Assembly (NCBI RefSeq): GCF_014649115.1
Contig: NZ_BMSK01000007.1
Location: 62,001 to 126,000 of the forward strand
Direction: 5' to 3'
Length of the DNA stretch: 64,000 nt
DNA from: Streptomyces eurythermus
Lineage (GTDB): Bacteria; Actinomycetota; Actinomycetes; Streptomycetales; Streptomycetaceae
A program made the translations under genes and the position numbers. The stretch's first letter is position 1; every line of letters starts with the position of its first letter. Below the pieces are notes generated by a model. The model ran no database searches, was not told where the DNA came from, and saw nothing but the letters and a program-made list of their open reading frames with translations. Of the stretch, positions 44,544 through 53,106 are shown piece after piece.

Positions 44544-46109
44544 ATGGAACGCGTGGACCTCACACCCCCCACCGGCGAGGCCGGCCGCCTGGCCGACGCG
44601 TACGCGGCAGCGCCCCTGCTCAACTGCCTGCTGCGGGAGGTGGCCGTGCCGCTCCCGGAGGCCGGTGACCGCACTGCGCACCGGCTGCCGGACGCCACAG
44701 ATCGCATGGCGCACCGGCCGGCGGATGCTGGTGACCGCCGGGCGTACCGGCTGCCGGACGGCCGGCTGCTGCGGGTGCGCGCCGGGCGCCGGCCCGCCGA
44801 CCCCGAGCTGTACGCGGCCGGCGCCTGGCACCGGATCGGCCACCCGGAACTGGTGAAACTGGTCGCGGAGGTGCTGCGCCGGCACACCGGGCTGCCCGGC
44901 GGCGACCTGCCCGCCGAGATGATCGACAGCCGGGACGCCGTCGCCGCCCTGCTCACCGCCCGCGCCCGGGCCACGCCCCCCGCGGACCCGTATCTGCGCT
45001 CCGAGCAGTCCCTGCTCACCGGCCACCCCTACCACCCGGCCCCCAAGGCGCGCGGCGGCGGCCCGGTCGCGTCCTGGCTGCCGTACGCCCCCGAGGCGCA
45101 CGCCCGTTTTCCGCTGGCGCTGCTCGGCGTCCGCGAGGACCAGGTGGCGGAGGAGGGGGACACCGCGGCCCTGGACGCCCTCGGCACCGCCCCGCCCGGC
45201 TACCGGCTGCTGCCCGCCCACCCCTGGCAGCTCGACCTGGCCGCCCGCGAACTCGCCCCCGCCTTCGCCGACGGCCGGCTGCTGCGGCTCGGCACCACCG
45301 CGTTCCCGGTCTGGCCGACGGCCGCCGTCCGCACGGTGTACGAGCCCCGCCGCGACCTGTTCCTGAAGTTCAGCCTGGACGTACGCATCACCAACGACAT
45401 CCGCCGGCTGTGGCGCCACGACCTGCGCCGGCTGCGCCGTACCGACACCGCCGCCGGGCGTGCCTTCGCGGCGCTGGGCCCGCCTGCGGCCTGGCTGAGC
45501 GACCGCGGCTACCGCACCGCCGCCTTCGCCTTCGAGGAACTGGCCGTACTGGTCCGCGACGGGCTGCGCGGCCACCTCCTGCCGGGCGCCACCCCATTGC
45601 TCGCGGCGGGCCTCGCCGAGGGCTTCGAGGACAGCCCGCTGGCCGCCACGGGCGACCCGGCCGGGTGGTGGGAGGCGTATCTGCGGCAGGTCGTGCCGCC
45701 CGCCCTGACCGCGTTCGGCACCCACGGGGTGGTCCTGGAGGCCCATCTGCAGAACACCCTGGTCGCCGTGGACGCGGCCGGCACACCCGTGCAGGCCCTG
45801 TTCCGGGACGCCGAGGGCGCCAAGCTGCTGCCGGACGTGAGCCGCGCGTCGGGCTGGGAACGACTGGTGTACTGCCTGGTCGTCAACCACCTCACCGAGA
45901 TCGCCGGCGCCCTCGCCGACCACCATCCCGGCTACGACCCGTGGCCCGCCGTCCGCCGCGAACTCGCCCGGCACGACCTGCCCGAGATCCCCGCCCTGCT
46001 CACCGCGCCGACCCTGCCGGGCAAGACCAACCTGCTGCTGCGCTGGACGGCGGCGGACGGCGCGGACGCCCGCTACCTGCCCCTGCCCAACCCGCTGCTG
46101 GGCGACTGA
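44544..46109 (+). CDS. Second IucA/IucC-family NIS siderophore synthetase
   Basis: A 521-residue paralogue of the leftward synthetase. Visible motifs are TGHPYHPAPKARGG (ATP loop), LLPAHPWQLDL, KFSLDVRITNDIRR, EAHLQNTLVAVD and LFRDAEGAKLL. The ATG at 44544 was chosen as the first start after the repeat tract; ribosome signals are weak and GTG 44553 is an alternative. Residues about 45-80 contain three in-frame 11-residue repeats (AGDRTAHRLPD, ATDRMAHRPAD, AGDRRAYRLPD), unusual inside this fold and absent from the partner enzyme. Confidence 0.86.
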   Translation: MERVDLTPPTGEAGRLADAYAAAPLLNCLLREVAVPLPEAGDRTAHRLPDATDRMAHRPADAGDRRAYRLPDGRLLRVRAGRRPADPELYAAGAWHRIGHPELVKLVAEVLRRHTGLPGGDLPAEMIDSRDAVAALLTARARATPPADPYLRSEQSLLTGHPYHPAPKARGGGPVASWLPYAPEAHARFPLALLGVREDQVAEEGDTAALDALGTAPPGYRLLPAHPWQLDLAARELAPAFADGRLLRLGTTAFPVWPTAAVRTVYEPRRDLFLKFSLDVRITNDIRRLWRHDLRRLRRTDTAAGRAFAALGPPAAWLSDRGYRTAAFAFEELAVLVRDGLRGHLLPGATPLLAAGLAEGFEDSPLAATGDPAGWWEAYLRQVVPPALTAFGTHGVVLEAHLQNTLVAVDAAGTPVQALFRDAEGAKLLPDVSRASGWERLVYCLVVNHLTEIAGALADHHPGYDPWPAVRRELARHDLPEIPALLTAPTLPGKTNLLLRWTAADGADARYLPLPNPLLGD

Positions 46110-46188
46110 AGCCGGCCGCCACCGTGTCGCCCGGCGCATCGGCTGTCGGAGTGGACCTGCCTACGTCCGCTGCGCCACCGCGAGGTCG

Positions 46189-48678
46189 ATGACTCCGCAG
46201 GGAGATCCTGGGGCGGTGACCCGTCGCACACTTTCCAAGCCGCTGCTCCTGCTGTTCCTGACGCTGGCCGTCTTCGCCATGCCGGCGGGCACGGGTATGT
46301 CGTCGGCGGAAGCGGGTGAGGCGGACACCTGCGGTCTGGAACAGGTTCGCGGCGTCAAAGTCACCGCAAAGGTGGAATTCGATCACCGGGGCGTGGACTA
46401 CAGCAATGTCAAAAGCGTTATGGAGATCTGGATTCCGGCGAGCTGGAAACACGCTCCGAATCTGCTGCGGGACACTCGCGAACCCGAGTACCGTAAGGCG
46501 CTTCGCTGCCTGTTGGGAGAGAAGCACGCACCGCTTGACTTCACTGAGACGCGACCCAACCCGCTCACAGTCGACTCCGACGGGAAGAAGGTGAAGGTTC
46601 ACTACGAGGCCGTGGTCTCGGTGCAGTGGCTTGGCAAGCTCCAGATCGGCCCCTGGGTGCTGCTATCGAATGCAGACGTCTGGACCGTTTGCTTGGATCC
46701 CCCGAAGAGTCTCTCGAAGGCAACGTGGAAGAACGTTGAAGTCCGGACGGGCGGTCCCCGGGCTTTGTCTGTCGAGCCGGAATCCGCCTCCGGTAAGGAC
46801 GGCACCCTACTGAAGTGGCAGAACAGGAAACCGGATGAATTCGCGGTGCGTTTCCGCCCGCCGACGGCGCAGCAATGGGATGCGAAGACGCTGTCACCGG
46901 GGCAGCCTTGGGAATCTGTCGGACTGTTCAGCGGATCCTCTGCGGCAGTCTATGTCCTGGCCGGAGGTCTCCTGCTCTTCGCAGGAAGGAAACTCCGGCA
47001 GGGCCTCGCACGGCGTCCCGACGACGACGAGCGAAAGGCACTCGGTGTACTGCGCTCCTGGGCACTCTTGTCGATGGGGCTGGGGTTGCTCGTCTACATG
47101 GGAGACAACGTCCTCGGATTCCTGCAGTACGACGAATACGCGAAGACTCTTTCCTTGTTTTCGCTGTTGTTTCTCGGGATCGCTTTGTGTGTTTTCGGGA
47201 AGCTTCAGAAGCCCCTGATGGTGATCGCGTGTTCTGTGGTCGTTGTTGTCGCCGGGATATCGCTCGGCTGCGAAGTGGCAGACTGTGCGCCGCTGCACGT
47301 GAGTGAGAATGACGTATTGTGGGTAAAACCGCTCGCGTGGGTGGCTGTATTTTTCGTTTTTTATATGGGCGGGATTTCGTCGGTTCGACGAGTTCTGTGG
47401 ATGATCGGTGGGTCGCTGCCGTCGTGGCTGGTCGTGTCTTTTTCCTCCGTCCTTTCGGGCTTGACTGTCCTGTGGGCGTACCTGGTATTCCGGCGCTTTT
47501 GGGATCGGATCAGTTGGCTTGCCGAAATTGGACGGCCGACCTACAAGAACCAGTTGTGGGAGCAACTCGATGACTGGTGGCGTGACTTTCCGGGCCTTGT
47601 GTTGCCGGACCTGTGGAGCACGGCCTCTCTTGCCCTGATCGCACTGGTCCCTGCGGCAACCCTTTACGTGTGCCGTGCCGAGCGGAAAGATGCCGGTTCG
47701 TTCACGCCTACCGCCTCGGAGCAGCTCTTCCTCGCGGTCTTCTTCACCTTGGTCGTGCTACCAGGGGGAGGAGTCTACTTCGGGGTCAATGGTTCCTTCG
47801 TCACTATCTTTCTAGGTTTCCTCTTGGCCAGGATGCTGATTTCCTTGGGGGAGAGAAAGGCCGTGCTGGCGCAGCCTGTGATCGGGAACCGTCCGTTGGG
47901 TCAAGTGATTTCCATGGCCGACCGACCGGCCTTGCTGCGCGTGGTCCGGCGTTATCGGGAACTTCAGGACTGCCTCCACCATCCAGGCATTGGAAACCCT
48001 GCCGAGTCAACCGGGGCTCGAGAGGCGATCGAGCGGGAAATCGATCATATGGACCGGTTTCTTCCCGAAGGGGTGAGGCTCGTCGATGTCGCCTTCGCTT
48101 GCGGTCCCATGGCCACATGGTGGGAGAACGCTCGCAGGAGCGCGATGATCGCCTGCGTCGTCGGCCTTCCCGGAACGGGGGTGATGTACTGGCTTGCCAT
48201 GGTCAGCAGCGGCTCTTGGGCGGGGACCCTGGTGTACCCCGGCGGGTTCATCGCCATGGTTTACATTATTCTCGGTTGGCATGTGACCTGGATGGGTGCG
48301 GCTTTCTTCATGGGAGCGCTGTGGCGGAGTCTCCCAGTCCGGTACGGGCCGGCGAAGGCGTTTTGCGTGGCCATCGTTTTCTCGATCCCCGTCTGTGTCC
48401 ACTGGATGCTCGGTGAGCTCATCGGTCAAGAGGCGCGGGGTACGTTTGTGGTTATTGCCACCTTCACGTCGGTGATGACATGCACCGGCCTGGTCATGGA
48501 TGTACAGACATTCACGAGCGAGCGGCGCTACTGGCCCTCCAGAGCGAGTTTGATCGTGTACATCTATCAGATGCCCCTTACCGCTGTGGTATTCGTGCTG
48601 ACCCAACTCGCATCGCTTGCCACCATCTGGCAGAGCTTGCCGCACGGCGGCCCTGGTGGACCGTCCCCGACCCCCTAG
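46189..48678 (+). CDS. Large polytopic membrane protein, unknown, lower G+C
   Basis: An 829-residue protein that I do not recognise with confidence; it may belong to the DUF6185-type actinobacterial membrane proteins. There is a signal or first membrane segment (KPLLLLFLTLAVFAM), then an extracellular beta-rich domain (about residues 45-235), then about 12 membrane segments. A cytoplasmic loop near residues 580-640 is helical (LRVVRRYRELQDCLHH). Codon use is markedly less G/C-biased than in the neighbours, suggesting acquisition. The ATG has GAGG upstream; GTG at 46216 is possible. Its 3' end overlaps the convergent serine hydrolase gene by 4 bp. Confidence 0.75.
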   Translation: MTPQGDPGAVTRRTLSKPLLLLFLTLAVFAMPAGTGMSSAEAGEADTCGLEQVRGVKVTAKVEFDHRGVDYSNVKSVMEIWIPASWKHAPNLLRDTREPEYRKALRCLLGEKHAPLDFTETRPNPLTVDSDGKKVKVHYEAVVSVQWLGKLQIGPWVLLSNADVWTVCLDPPKSLSKATWKNVEVRTGGPRALSVEPESASGKDGTLLKWQNRKPDEFAVRFRPPTAQQWDAKTLSPGQPWESVGLFSGSSAAVYVLAGGLLLFAGRKLRQGLARRPDDDERKALGVLRSWALLSMGLGLLVYMGDNVLGFLQYDEYAKTLSLFSLLFLGIALCVFGKLQKPLMVIACSVVVVVAGISLGCEVADCAPLHVSENDVLWVKPLAWVAVFFVFYMGGISSVRRVLWMIGGSLPSWLVVSFSSVLSGLTVLWAYLVFRRFWDRISWLAEIGRPTYKNQLWEQLDDWWRDFPGLVLPDLWSTASLALIALVPAATLYVCRAERKDAGSFTPTASEQLFLAVFFTLVVLPGGGVYFGVNGSFVTIFLGFLLARMLISLGERKAVLAQPVIGNRPLGQVISMADRPALLRVVRRYRELQDCLHHPGIGNPAESTGAREAIEREIDHMDRFLPEGVRLVDVAFACGPMATWWENARRSAMIACVVGLPGTGVMYWLAMVSSGSWAGTLVYPGGFIAMVYIILGWHVTWMGAAFFMGALWRSLPVRYGPAKAFCVAIVFSIPVCVHWMLGELIGQEARGTFVVIATFTSVMTCTGLVMDVQTFTSERRYWPSRASLIVYIYQMPLTAVVFVLTQLASLATIWQSLPHGGPGGPSPTP

Positions 48679-49910
48679 CAGAACTCGGCATCGACGACCC
48701 GCTGTTCGTGGACGTTCCAGTCGCCGTTGAAGTTCAGCGACAGCACGTGATCGCCGTCGGCCGTCGCCATGGTCTCCGAGATGGAGCCCTGGATACCGCC
48801 GTTGTGACCCCACACCTCGGTGCCGCAGGACAACGTCATCTTCATCAGTCCCAGGCCGTAGGAGAAGTTCGGCACGTTCTCGATCGATACGGTCGTCATC
48901 ATCTTCTCCAGCTGAGGCTTCCGAAGCAGCCGGCCGGAGAACAGGGCCCGGTAGAACCGGTTGAGGTCGCGGTTGTCGGAGATCATCTCTCCGGCGGCGC
49001 CCGCGAAGGAGGGGTTCAGCTCGGTGACGTCGTAGATCGTGCCGTTCGGCTCCCCGGGTCCGGCGAGTTCCCCGGTGAGCTTCGAGTGGGCGCGCCCGCT
49101 CGGCCCCGGGAGGAGGGCGCTGGTACCCGGCACACTGGTGGAGTCCAGGCGCAGGGGGCGCAGGACACGGTGCTCGATCTCGTGGGCGTAGGTGTGGCCG
49201 GTGGCCTTCTGGATCACCATGGAGGCGATGACGTAGTTGGTGTCGGAGTAGCTCCAGCCGTCGCCGGGGGCGAAGACGGGCCGGTGGGACAGGGCGAGCC
49301 GCACGATCCGGCGGGGCGTCCAGGTGTCGTAGCGGTGCCGGAGGAAGTCGGTGCCGAACTCCTTCCTCTTGAAGGTATCGTCGTCGGTGTAGCTGTAGAT
49401 ACCGCTGGTGTGGTTGAGGAGCCGCACCAGTCGGATCTTGCTGCCGTCGTTGCCGTTCCCCGCCACCAGACCCGGCAGCCAGTCGTCCACGGTGTCGTCC
49501 AGGCTGAGTTTTCCTTCGGCCTCCAGCTGGAGCATCACCGTGGCCACGAACGTCTTGGTGATCGAACCGATCCGGAAGCGGTCGTCGGTGCGCGGCTTCC
49601 GGTCGGTCGCCGGATCCGCCGTTCCTGCACGCCCGGCCCAGGTGGTACGCCCCAGCTCGGCGAGGGCGATACCCCCGGGCGGCCCTTCCCGCACCACCGA
49701 GTCCAAGGCCGCCTGCGTGGCTGTGTGTCCGCCGCGCGCGGCCGACGCGTCCCCGGTGCCCGCGGCCGACGCCGGCAGGGTGAGGCCGGCGGCGATCGCC
49801 GCCGTCACCAGCGCCCCTACGGCAGTGACCCGCGACCTGCGCCCGCCGCGCCCACGGCCACCCCGCCCGGACGAACGTGCCCCGTCTGCTCCACACGCCT
49901 GCTCGTACAC
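48675..49910 (-). CDS. Serine hydrolase, class C beta-lactamase/DD-peptidase fold
   Basis: A 411-residue secreted enzyme. The Arg-rich start and hydrophobic core (VGALVTAAIAAGLTLPASA) form the signal peptide. Active-site motifs are SITK (Ser116, Lys119), YSDTNY for the Tyr-x-Asn motif, and WGHNGG for the third box, as in D-Ala-D-Ala carboxypeptidase R61. The GTG start follows GGGAG. It is convergent with, and overlaps by 4 bp, the membrane protein gene. The substrate (peptidoglycan, ester or beta-lactam) is not fixed by sequence. Confidence 0.9.
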   Translation of the reverse strand: MYEQACGADGARSSGRGGRGRGGRRSRVTAVGALVTAAIAAGLTLPASAAGTGDASAARGGHTATQAALDSVVREGPPGGIALAELGRTTWAGRAGTADPATDRKPRTDDRFRIGSITKTFVATVMLQLEAEGKLSLDDTVDDWLPGLVAGNGNDGSKIRLVRLLNHTSGIYSYTDDDTFKRKEFGTDFLRHRYDTWTPRRIVRLALSHRPVFAPGDGWSYSDTNYVIASMVIQKATGHTYAHEIEHRVLRPLRLDSTSVPGTSALLPGPSGRAHSKLTGELAGPGEPNGTIYDVTELNPSFAGAAGEMISDNRDLNRFYRALFSGRLLRKPQLEKMMTTVSIENVPNFSYGLGLMKMTLSCGTEVWGHNGGIQGSISETMATADGDHVLSLNFNGDWNVHEQRVVDAEFC

Positions 49911-49985
49911 GGAAGACTCCCGGTTGTCGGGTGACGACTGAACCGGGCCCAGTATTTTCGCTCAGGGTACGGGTCGGGGATACCG

Positions 49986-50675
49986 TCAGCCACCTGCTTG
50001 CGGGTAGGGCTGTCCCCCGGCGAAAGGGCCGTCCAGGGCCGCCCATTGCAGGAGCATGATGGTCTTGCCGTCGGTGATGCGTCCGTCGCGGGTCATGGCG
50101 AGAGCCTCGGAGAAGGGCAGTTCGAGGACCTCGATGTCCTCGCCCTCCTCCTCGATTCCGCCGCCGGTTCCGGTCCGGTCGCCGGGGGAGTAGGGGGCGG
50201 CGAAGAAGTGGAGACGCTCGGTGACGGAGCCGGGGCTCATATAGGCGTCGAGGACGTGGGTGAGCCGGCCGAGGGTGACGCCGAGTTCCTCGGCCGCCTC
50301 GCGGCGGATGGCGGCGGGCGGATCGTCCGCGTCGAGCAGCCCCGCGGCGGCTTCGACGAGCATGCCGTCGGGGTGGTCGTTCACGTAGGCCGGGTAGCGG
50401 AACTGGCGGGTGAGCAGGACGCGTTCGCGTGCGGTGTCGTAGGGCAGGACGACCGCGCCGTTGCCGCGGTCGTATGTCTCGCGTGCCTGCCTTTCCCAGC
50501 GTCCGTCGCGGCGGCGGTAGTCGAACGTGGTGCGTCGCAGGACGTGCCAGCCCTGAGAGGTGAGTTCGACGTCGCGGACGACGACGTCCGGGTTGCGGCG
50601 CAGATCGCGTCCCGCCTGGTCGAGGCCGATGCGGCCGCGGTGGTCGGGGATGTCCACGCCGGGCCGGGGTGTCAT
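49986..50675 (-). CDS. NUDIX hydrolase, ADP-ribose/GDP-mannose type
   Basis: A 229-residue nucleotide-sugar pyrophosphatase. The Nudix box is visible as GLLDADDPPAAIRREAAEEL then GV, near residues 118-140. The N-terminal VVVRDVELTSQGWHVLRRTT resembles the NudK/ADP-ribose pyrophosphatase subgroup. Its ATG overlaps the preceding gene's stop by 4 bp, making a two-gene operon divergent from a DeoR-type regulator. Confidence 0.88.
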   Translation of the reverse strand: MTPRPGVDIPDHRGRIGLDQAGRDLRRNPDVVVRDVELTSQGWHVLRRTTFDYRRRDGRWERQARETYDRGNGAVVLPYDTARERVLLTRQFRYPAYVNDHPDGMLVEAAAGLLDADDPPAAIRREAAEELGVTLGRLTHVLDAYMSPGSVTERLHFFAAPYSPGDRTGTGGGIEEEGEDIEVLELPFSEALAMTRDGRITDGKTIMLLQWAALDGPFAGGQPYPQAGG

Positions 50676-51055
50676 GCGTCCCCCTGCCGGTTCAGGGGCG
50701 GGATCCGCGCGATGTCGTAGTAGACGGGCAGGCCGCGGCGGCGTGCCGTGGCGACGTCCTGGTCGGCTCCCCGGGAGTCGCCGGGCAGGCGCAGCACGGC
50801 GTCGCAGCGGGCCAGCAGGCGTTCGGCGGCCGGGTACAGCACCTCGTCGGCGAGGGGATCGGTGGGGCCCGCGCCGGCCGAGCGCAGAACGGGCAGGGCG
50901 ATCCATTCCCCGATGACGGGAAGGTGGCCGGCGGCGAAGACGGGCCATGCGGCCGCTTCGAGCCGTGCGAGGTTGGCGGCCATGGCCCGCGGATCGCCGT
51001 CGGTGCCGGAGCGATAGGGCCCGGCGATGAGGATGAGCATGGGCTTGTCGGACAT
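50672..51055 (-). CDS. DUF4406-like nucleoside deoxyribosyltransferase-fold protein
   Basis: A 127-residue protein. LILIAGPYRSG at the N-terminus and VLRLPGDSRGADQDVATARR near residue 95 are typical of the nucleoside 2-deoxyribosyltransferase-like DUF4406 family, which probably acts on a nucleotide or nucleoside. The ATG at 51055 was chosen; the longer frame crosses the divergent promoter. Co-translated with the NUDIX gene, so the pair may clean up modified nucleotides. Confidence 0.8.
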   Translation of the reverse strand: MSDKPMLILIAGPYRSGTDGDPRAMAANLARLEAAAWPVFAAGHLPVIGEWIALPVLRSAGAGPTDPLADEVLYPAAERLLARCDAVLRLPGDSRGADQDVATARRRGLPVYYDIARIPPLNRQGDA

Positions 51056-51097
51056 GGGCGCTACAGTACATGCAGAAACGTGCAAGAACAGGAGAGA
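51056..51097. promoter_or_regulatory. 42-bp divergent promoter/operator
   Basis: Only 42 bp separate the NUDIX-operon start from the DeoR-type start. It holds a 10-bp direct repeat, ATGCAGAAAC (51070-51079) and GTGCAAGAAC (51080-51089). Both promoters must overlap, so the regulator probably represses both directions from one site. Confidence 0.5.
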
Positions 51098-51862
51098 ATG
51101 CGGATGCTGGCTGCTGAACGGCGTGACCACCTGCTGGGCCTGCTCGCCCGCGAAGGCAAGATCGTCGCCAAGGACGTGGCCGCCGAGCTGCGGATTTCCG
51201 AGGACACCGTGCGGCGCGACCTGCGCGACCTGGCCGGCGAGGGGTTGTGCCAGCGGGTCTACGGCGGCGCGCTTCCCGTTTCACCGGCGGTGGCGGACTA
51301 CGGTGCCCGGCAGGCGGTGGCTCCGGACGGCAAACGGAAGGTCGCCTCGGTGGCCGCCGGTCTGGTGCGGCCCGGCGGCGTGGTGATCCTCGACGGAGGT
51401 ACCACCGCCCTGGCCGTCGTCCATGCGCTTCCGAAGGAGCTGGCCTGCACGGTGATCACCCACAGCCCGACGATCGCCGCCGCGCTGCTCGACCATCCGC
51501 GAGCCGAGGTCTTCGTACTCGGCGGCCGCCTGTTCAAGCACTCGGCGGTCACCTGCGGCGCGGCCGCCGTCGAGGCCGCGCAGAACGTCTCCGCCGACCT
51601 CTTCCTCCTCGGCGTCACCGGCGTGCACCCCGAAGCGGGACTCACCACCGGCGACGCCGAGGACGCCGCGATGAAACGCGCCCTCGCGGCACGGGCCGCG
51701 GACACCTACGTCCTCGCCTCCTCCGAGAAGATCGGCACCGCCTCCCGGTACCGCGTCCTGCCCTGGGAAGAGGTCAGCGGACTCATCACGGACGCGGCCC
51801 CGCACGACCCGGTGGTCGAACAGCTCACGGCGGACGGTGTCGAAGTGCTGACGGCGGGCTGA
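51098..51862 (+). CDS. DeoR-family transcriptional regulator
   Basis: A 254-residue repressor. The N-terminal helix-turn-helix (IVAKDVAAELRISEDTVRRD, residues 23-42) has the DeoR signature, and the C-terminal DeoR sensor domain contains ILDGGTTALAV and FVLGGRLFK, with LFLLGVTGV. DeoR proteins typically sense a phosphorylated sugar or nucleoside. The start may be ATG 51098 or ATG 51104; GGAGAG lies just upstream. The divergent NUDIX operon is the obvious target. Confidence 0.88.
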   Translation: MRMLAAERRDHLLGLLAREGKIVAKDVAAELRISEDTVRRDLRDLAGEGLCQRVYGGALPVSPAVADYGARQAVAPDGKRKVASVAAGLVRPGGVVILDGGTTALAVVHALPKELACTVITHSPTIAAALLDHPRAEVFVLGGRLFKHSAVTCGAAAVEAAQNVSADLFLLGVTGVHPEAGLTTGDAEDAAMKRALAARAADTYVLASSEKIGTASRYRVLPWEEVSGLITDAAPHDPVVEQLTADGVEVLTAG

Positions 51863-52157
51863 CCGTCACGGGCCCGACTACGAGGCGGCCGCCCGTCCGC
51901 CCACCCCGCTCGCCGCGGGCGCGGTCCCGGTGGGGCACCGTCCCGCCGACCCGGTTCGCCGCGCGTATCCGCTGGGCGGTCCCGGCGAACTCATGGGGTG
52001 TCTCGGGAAGCCGTCCCTCGCCCGGATCGGCCTCCACCGACAGGACGGGCCGGAGCCTGCTCGCCGCCACCGCGACGGAGCGAGCGCGCGCCCGAAGACC
52101 ACGCCGGCGGACGCGGCGCGCGGTGAGACGAAGGCGGGCCCTGCCGCCGGCACCCTC

Positions 52158-52532
52158 TCAACGAGCGTGTACGTACGCGGAGCCCGCGATGCGGAGCGCG
52201 GTGTGGGCGTCGCGGCACCGCTCCCGGGCCGTCTCCAGCGCCGCCTCCACCTCGGGCGCGAACCGGCCGCCGTCCGCCGGGCCCAGGACTATGTCGTGCA
52301 GGTCCACGGCCGTCCGCCACGCGGTCTCGGCGGCGCCCGGAAGCGCGGGATCCGAGACGACGAGCAGTCCGACCCGGTCCCGGGCGACCGTCGCCGCGCT
52401 GCGGGTGGTCGCCCGGGCTGTGCTCGGCCCGGCGCGGTGGGGGGCCGGGCGCTGCCGGTGCGGTGGCCGTGCGCGGAGGGCTCGGCGCGGCGCCGTCGCG
52501 CGGTGGCGTCGTCCGGTGACCGCCCGGCCCAC
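52158..52532 (-). CDS. Short unrecognised protein
   Basis: A 124-residue frame with strong third-position G/C bias. The first 45 residues are Arg/Ala-rich, and the rest looks like a folded alpha/beta piece (VARDRVGLLVVSDPALP, ALETARERCRDAHTALRI). GAGG lies 8 bases before the GTG. It could be an intact small gene or the 3' remnant of a larger one. The 295 bp before it (51863-52157) hold no gene I can support. Confidence 0.45.
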   Translation of the reverse strand: MGRAVTGRRHRATAPRRALRARPPHRQRPAPHRAGPSTARATTRSAATVARDRVGLLVVSDPALPGAAETAWRTAVDLHDIVLGPADGGRFAPEVEAALETARERCRDAHTALRIAGSAYVHAR

Positions 52533-52542
52533 GGCGTCCGCC

Positions 52543-53025
52543 TCACCGCTCGGGCCGCACCGGATGCCTGCTCATGATCGAGACCCGGTTGAACGCGTTG
52601 ATGGTGACCGCCACCCAGATCACCGCGGAGATCTGGTCGTCGGTGAGCACCGCGCGGGCGGCCGCGTACGCCGTCTCCTGTGCGGCTGTGTCGGCCGGCG
52701 CGGTGGTCGCCTCGGCCAGGGCGAGTGCCGCGCGTTCCGCGGGCGTGAACAGTTCCGTGTCCCGCCAGGCGGCCAGCACTCCCAGGCGCGGTGTCGTCTC
52801 GCCGGCGCGCAGGGCGGCGCGGGTGTGGACGTGCAGGCAGTAGGCGCAGCCGTTGATCTGGGACACGCGCAGATTGACCAGTTCCACCAGGGACCGGTCG
52901 AGTCCCGCCTCGGCGGCGACCTTGCGGACCGCCTCCGAGGTGCGGACCAGGGCGTCGTAGGCGGCGGGGCTCTGCTTGTCGATGTAGATCCGCCGGGGCG
53001 CGGATCCCGGTGCGATGCTGGTCAA
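52543..53025 (-). CDS. Carboxymuconolactone decarboxylase/AhpD-like protein
   Basis: A 160-residue alkylhydroperoxidase D-type protein. The active-site motif is INGCAYCLHVHTRAA (C-x-x-C-x-x-x-H). LSxEVR-like PAERAALALAEATT and the tail TINAFNRVSI are typical of the AhpD-type CMD family. The start is read as TTG at 53025, preceded by GGAGG; no ATG or GTG fits. Divergent from the pirin gene by 81 bp; the pair may be an oxidative-stress unit. Confidence 0.85.
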   Translation of the reverse strand: MTSIAPGSAPRRIYIDKQSPAAYDALVRTSEAVRKVAAEAGLDRSLVELVNLRVSQINGCAYCLHVHTRAALRAGETTPRLGVLAAWRDTELFTPAERAALALAEATTAPADTAAQETAYAAARAVLTDDQISAVIWVAVTINAFNRVSIMSRHPVRPER

Positions 53026-53106
53026 CTCGGAATTCCTCCGGACGGCGTCGGTGTTGACGAGGAAGTTGTTGAATGTGAAACTATCATGGGTGGAAGGCGG
53101 AACTCG

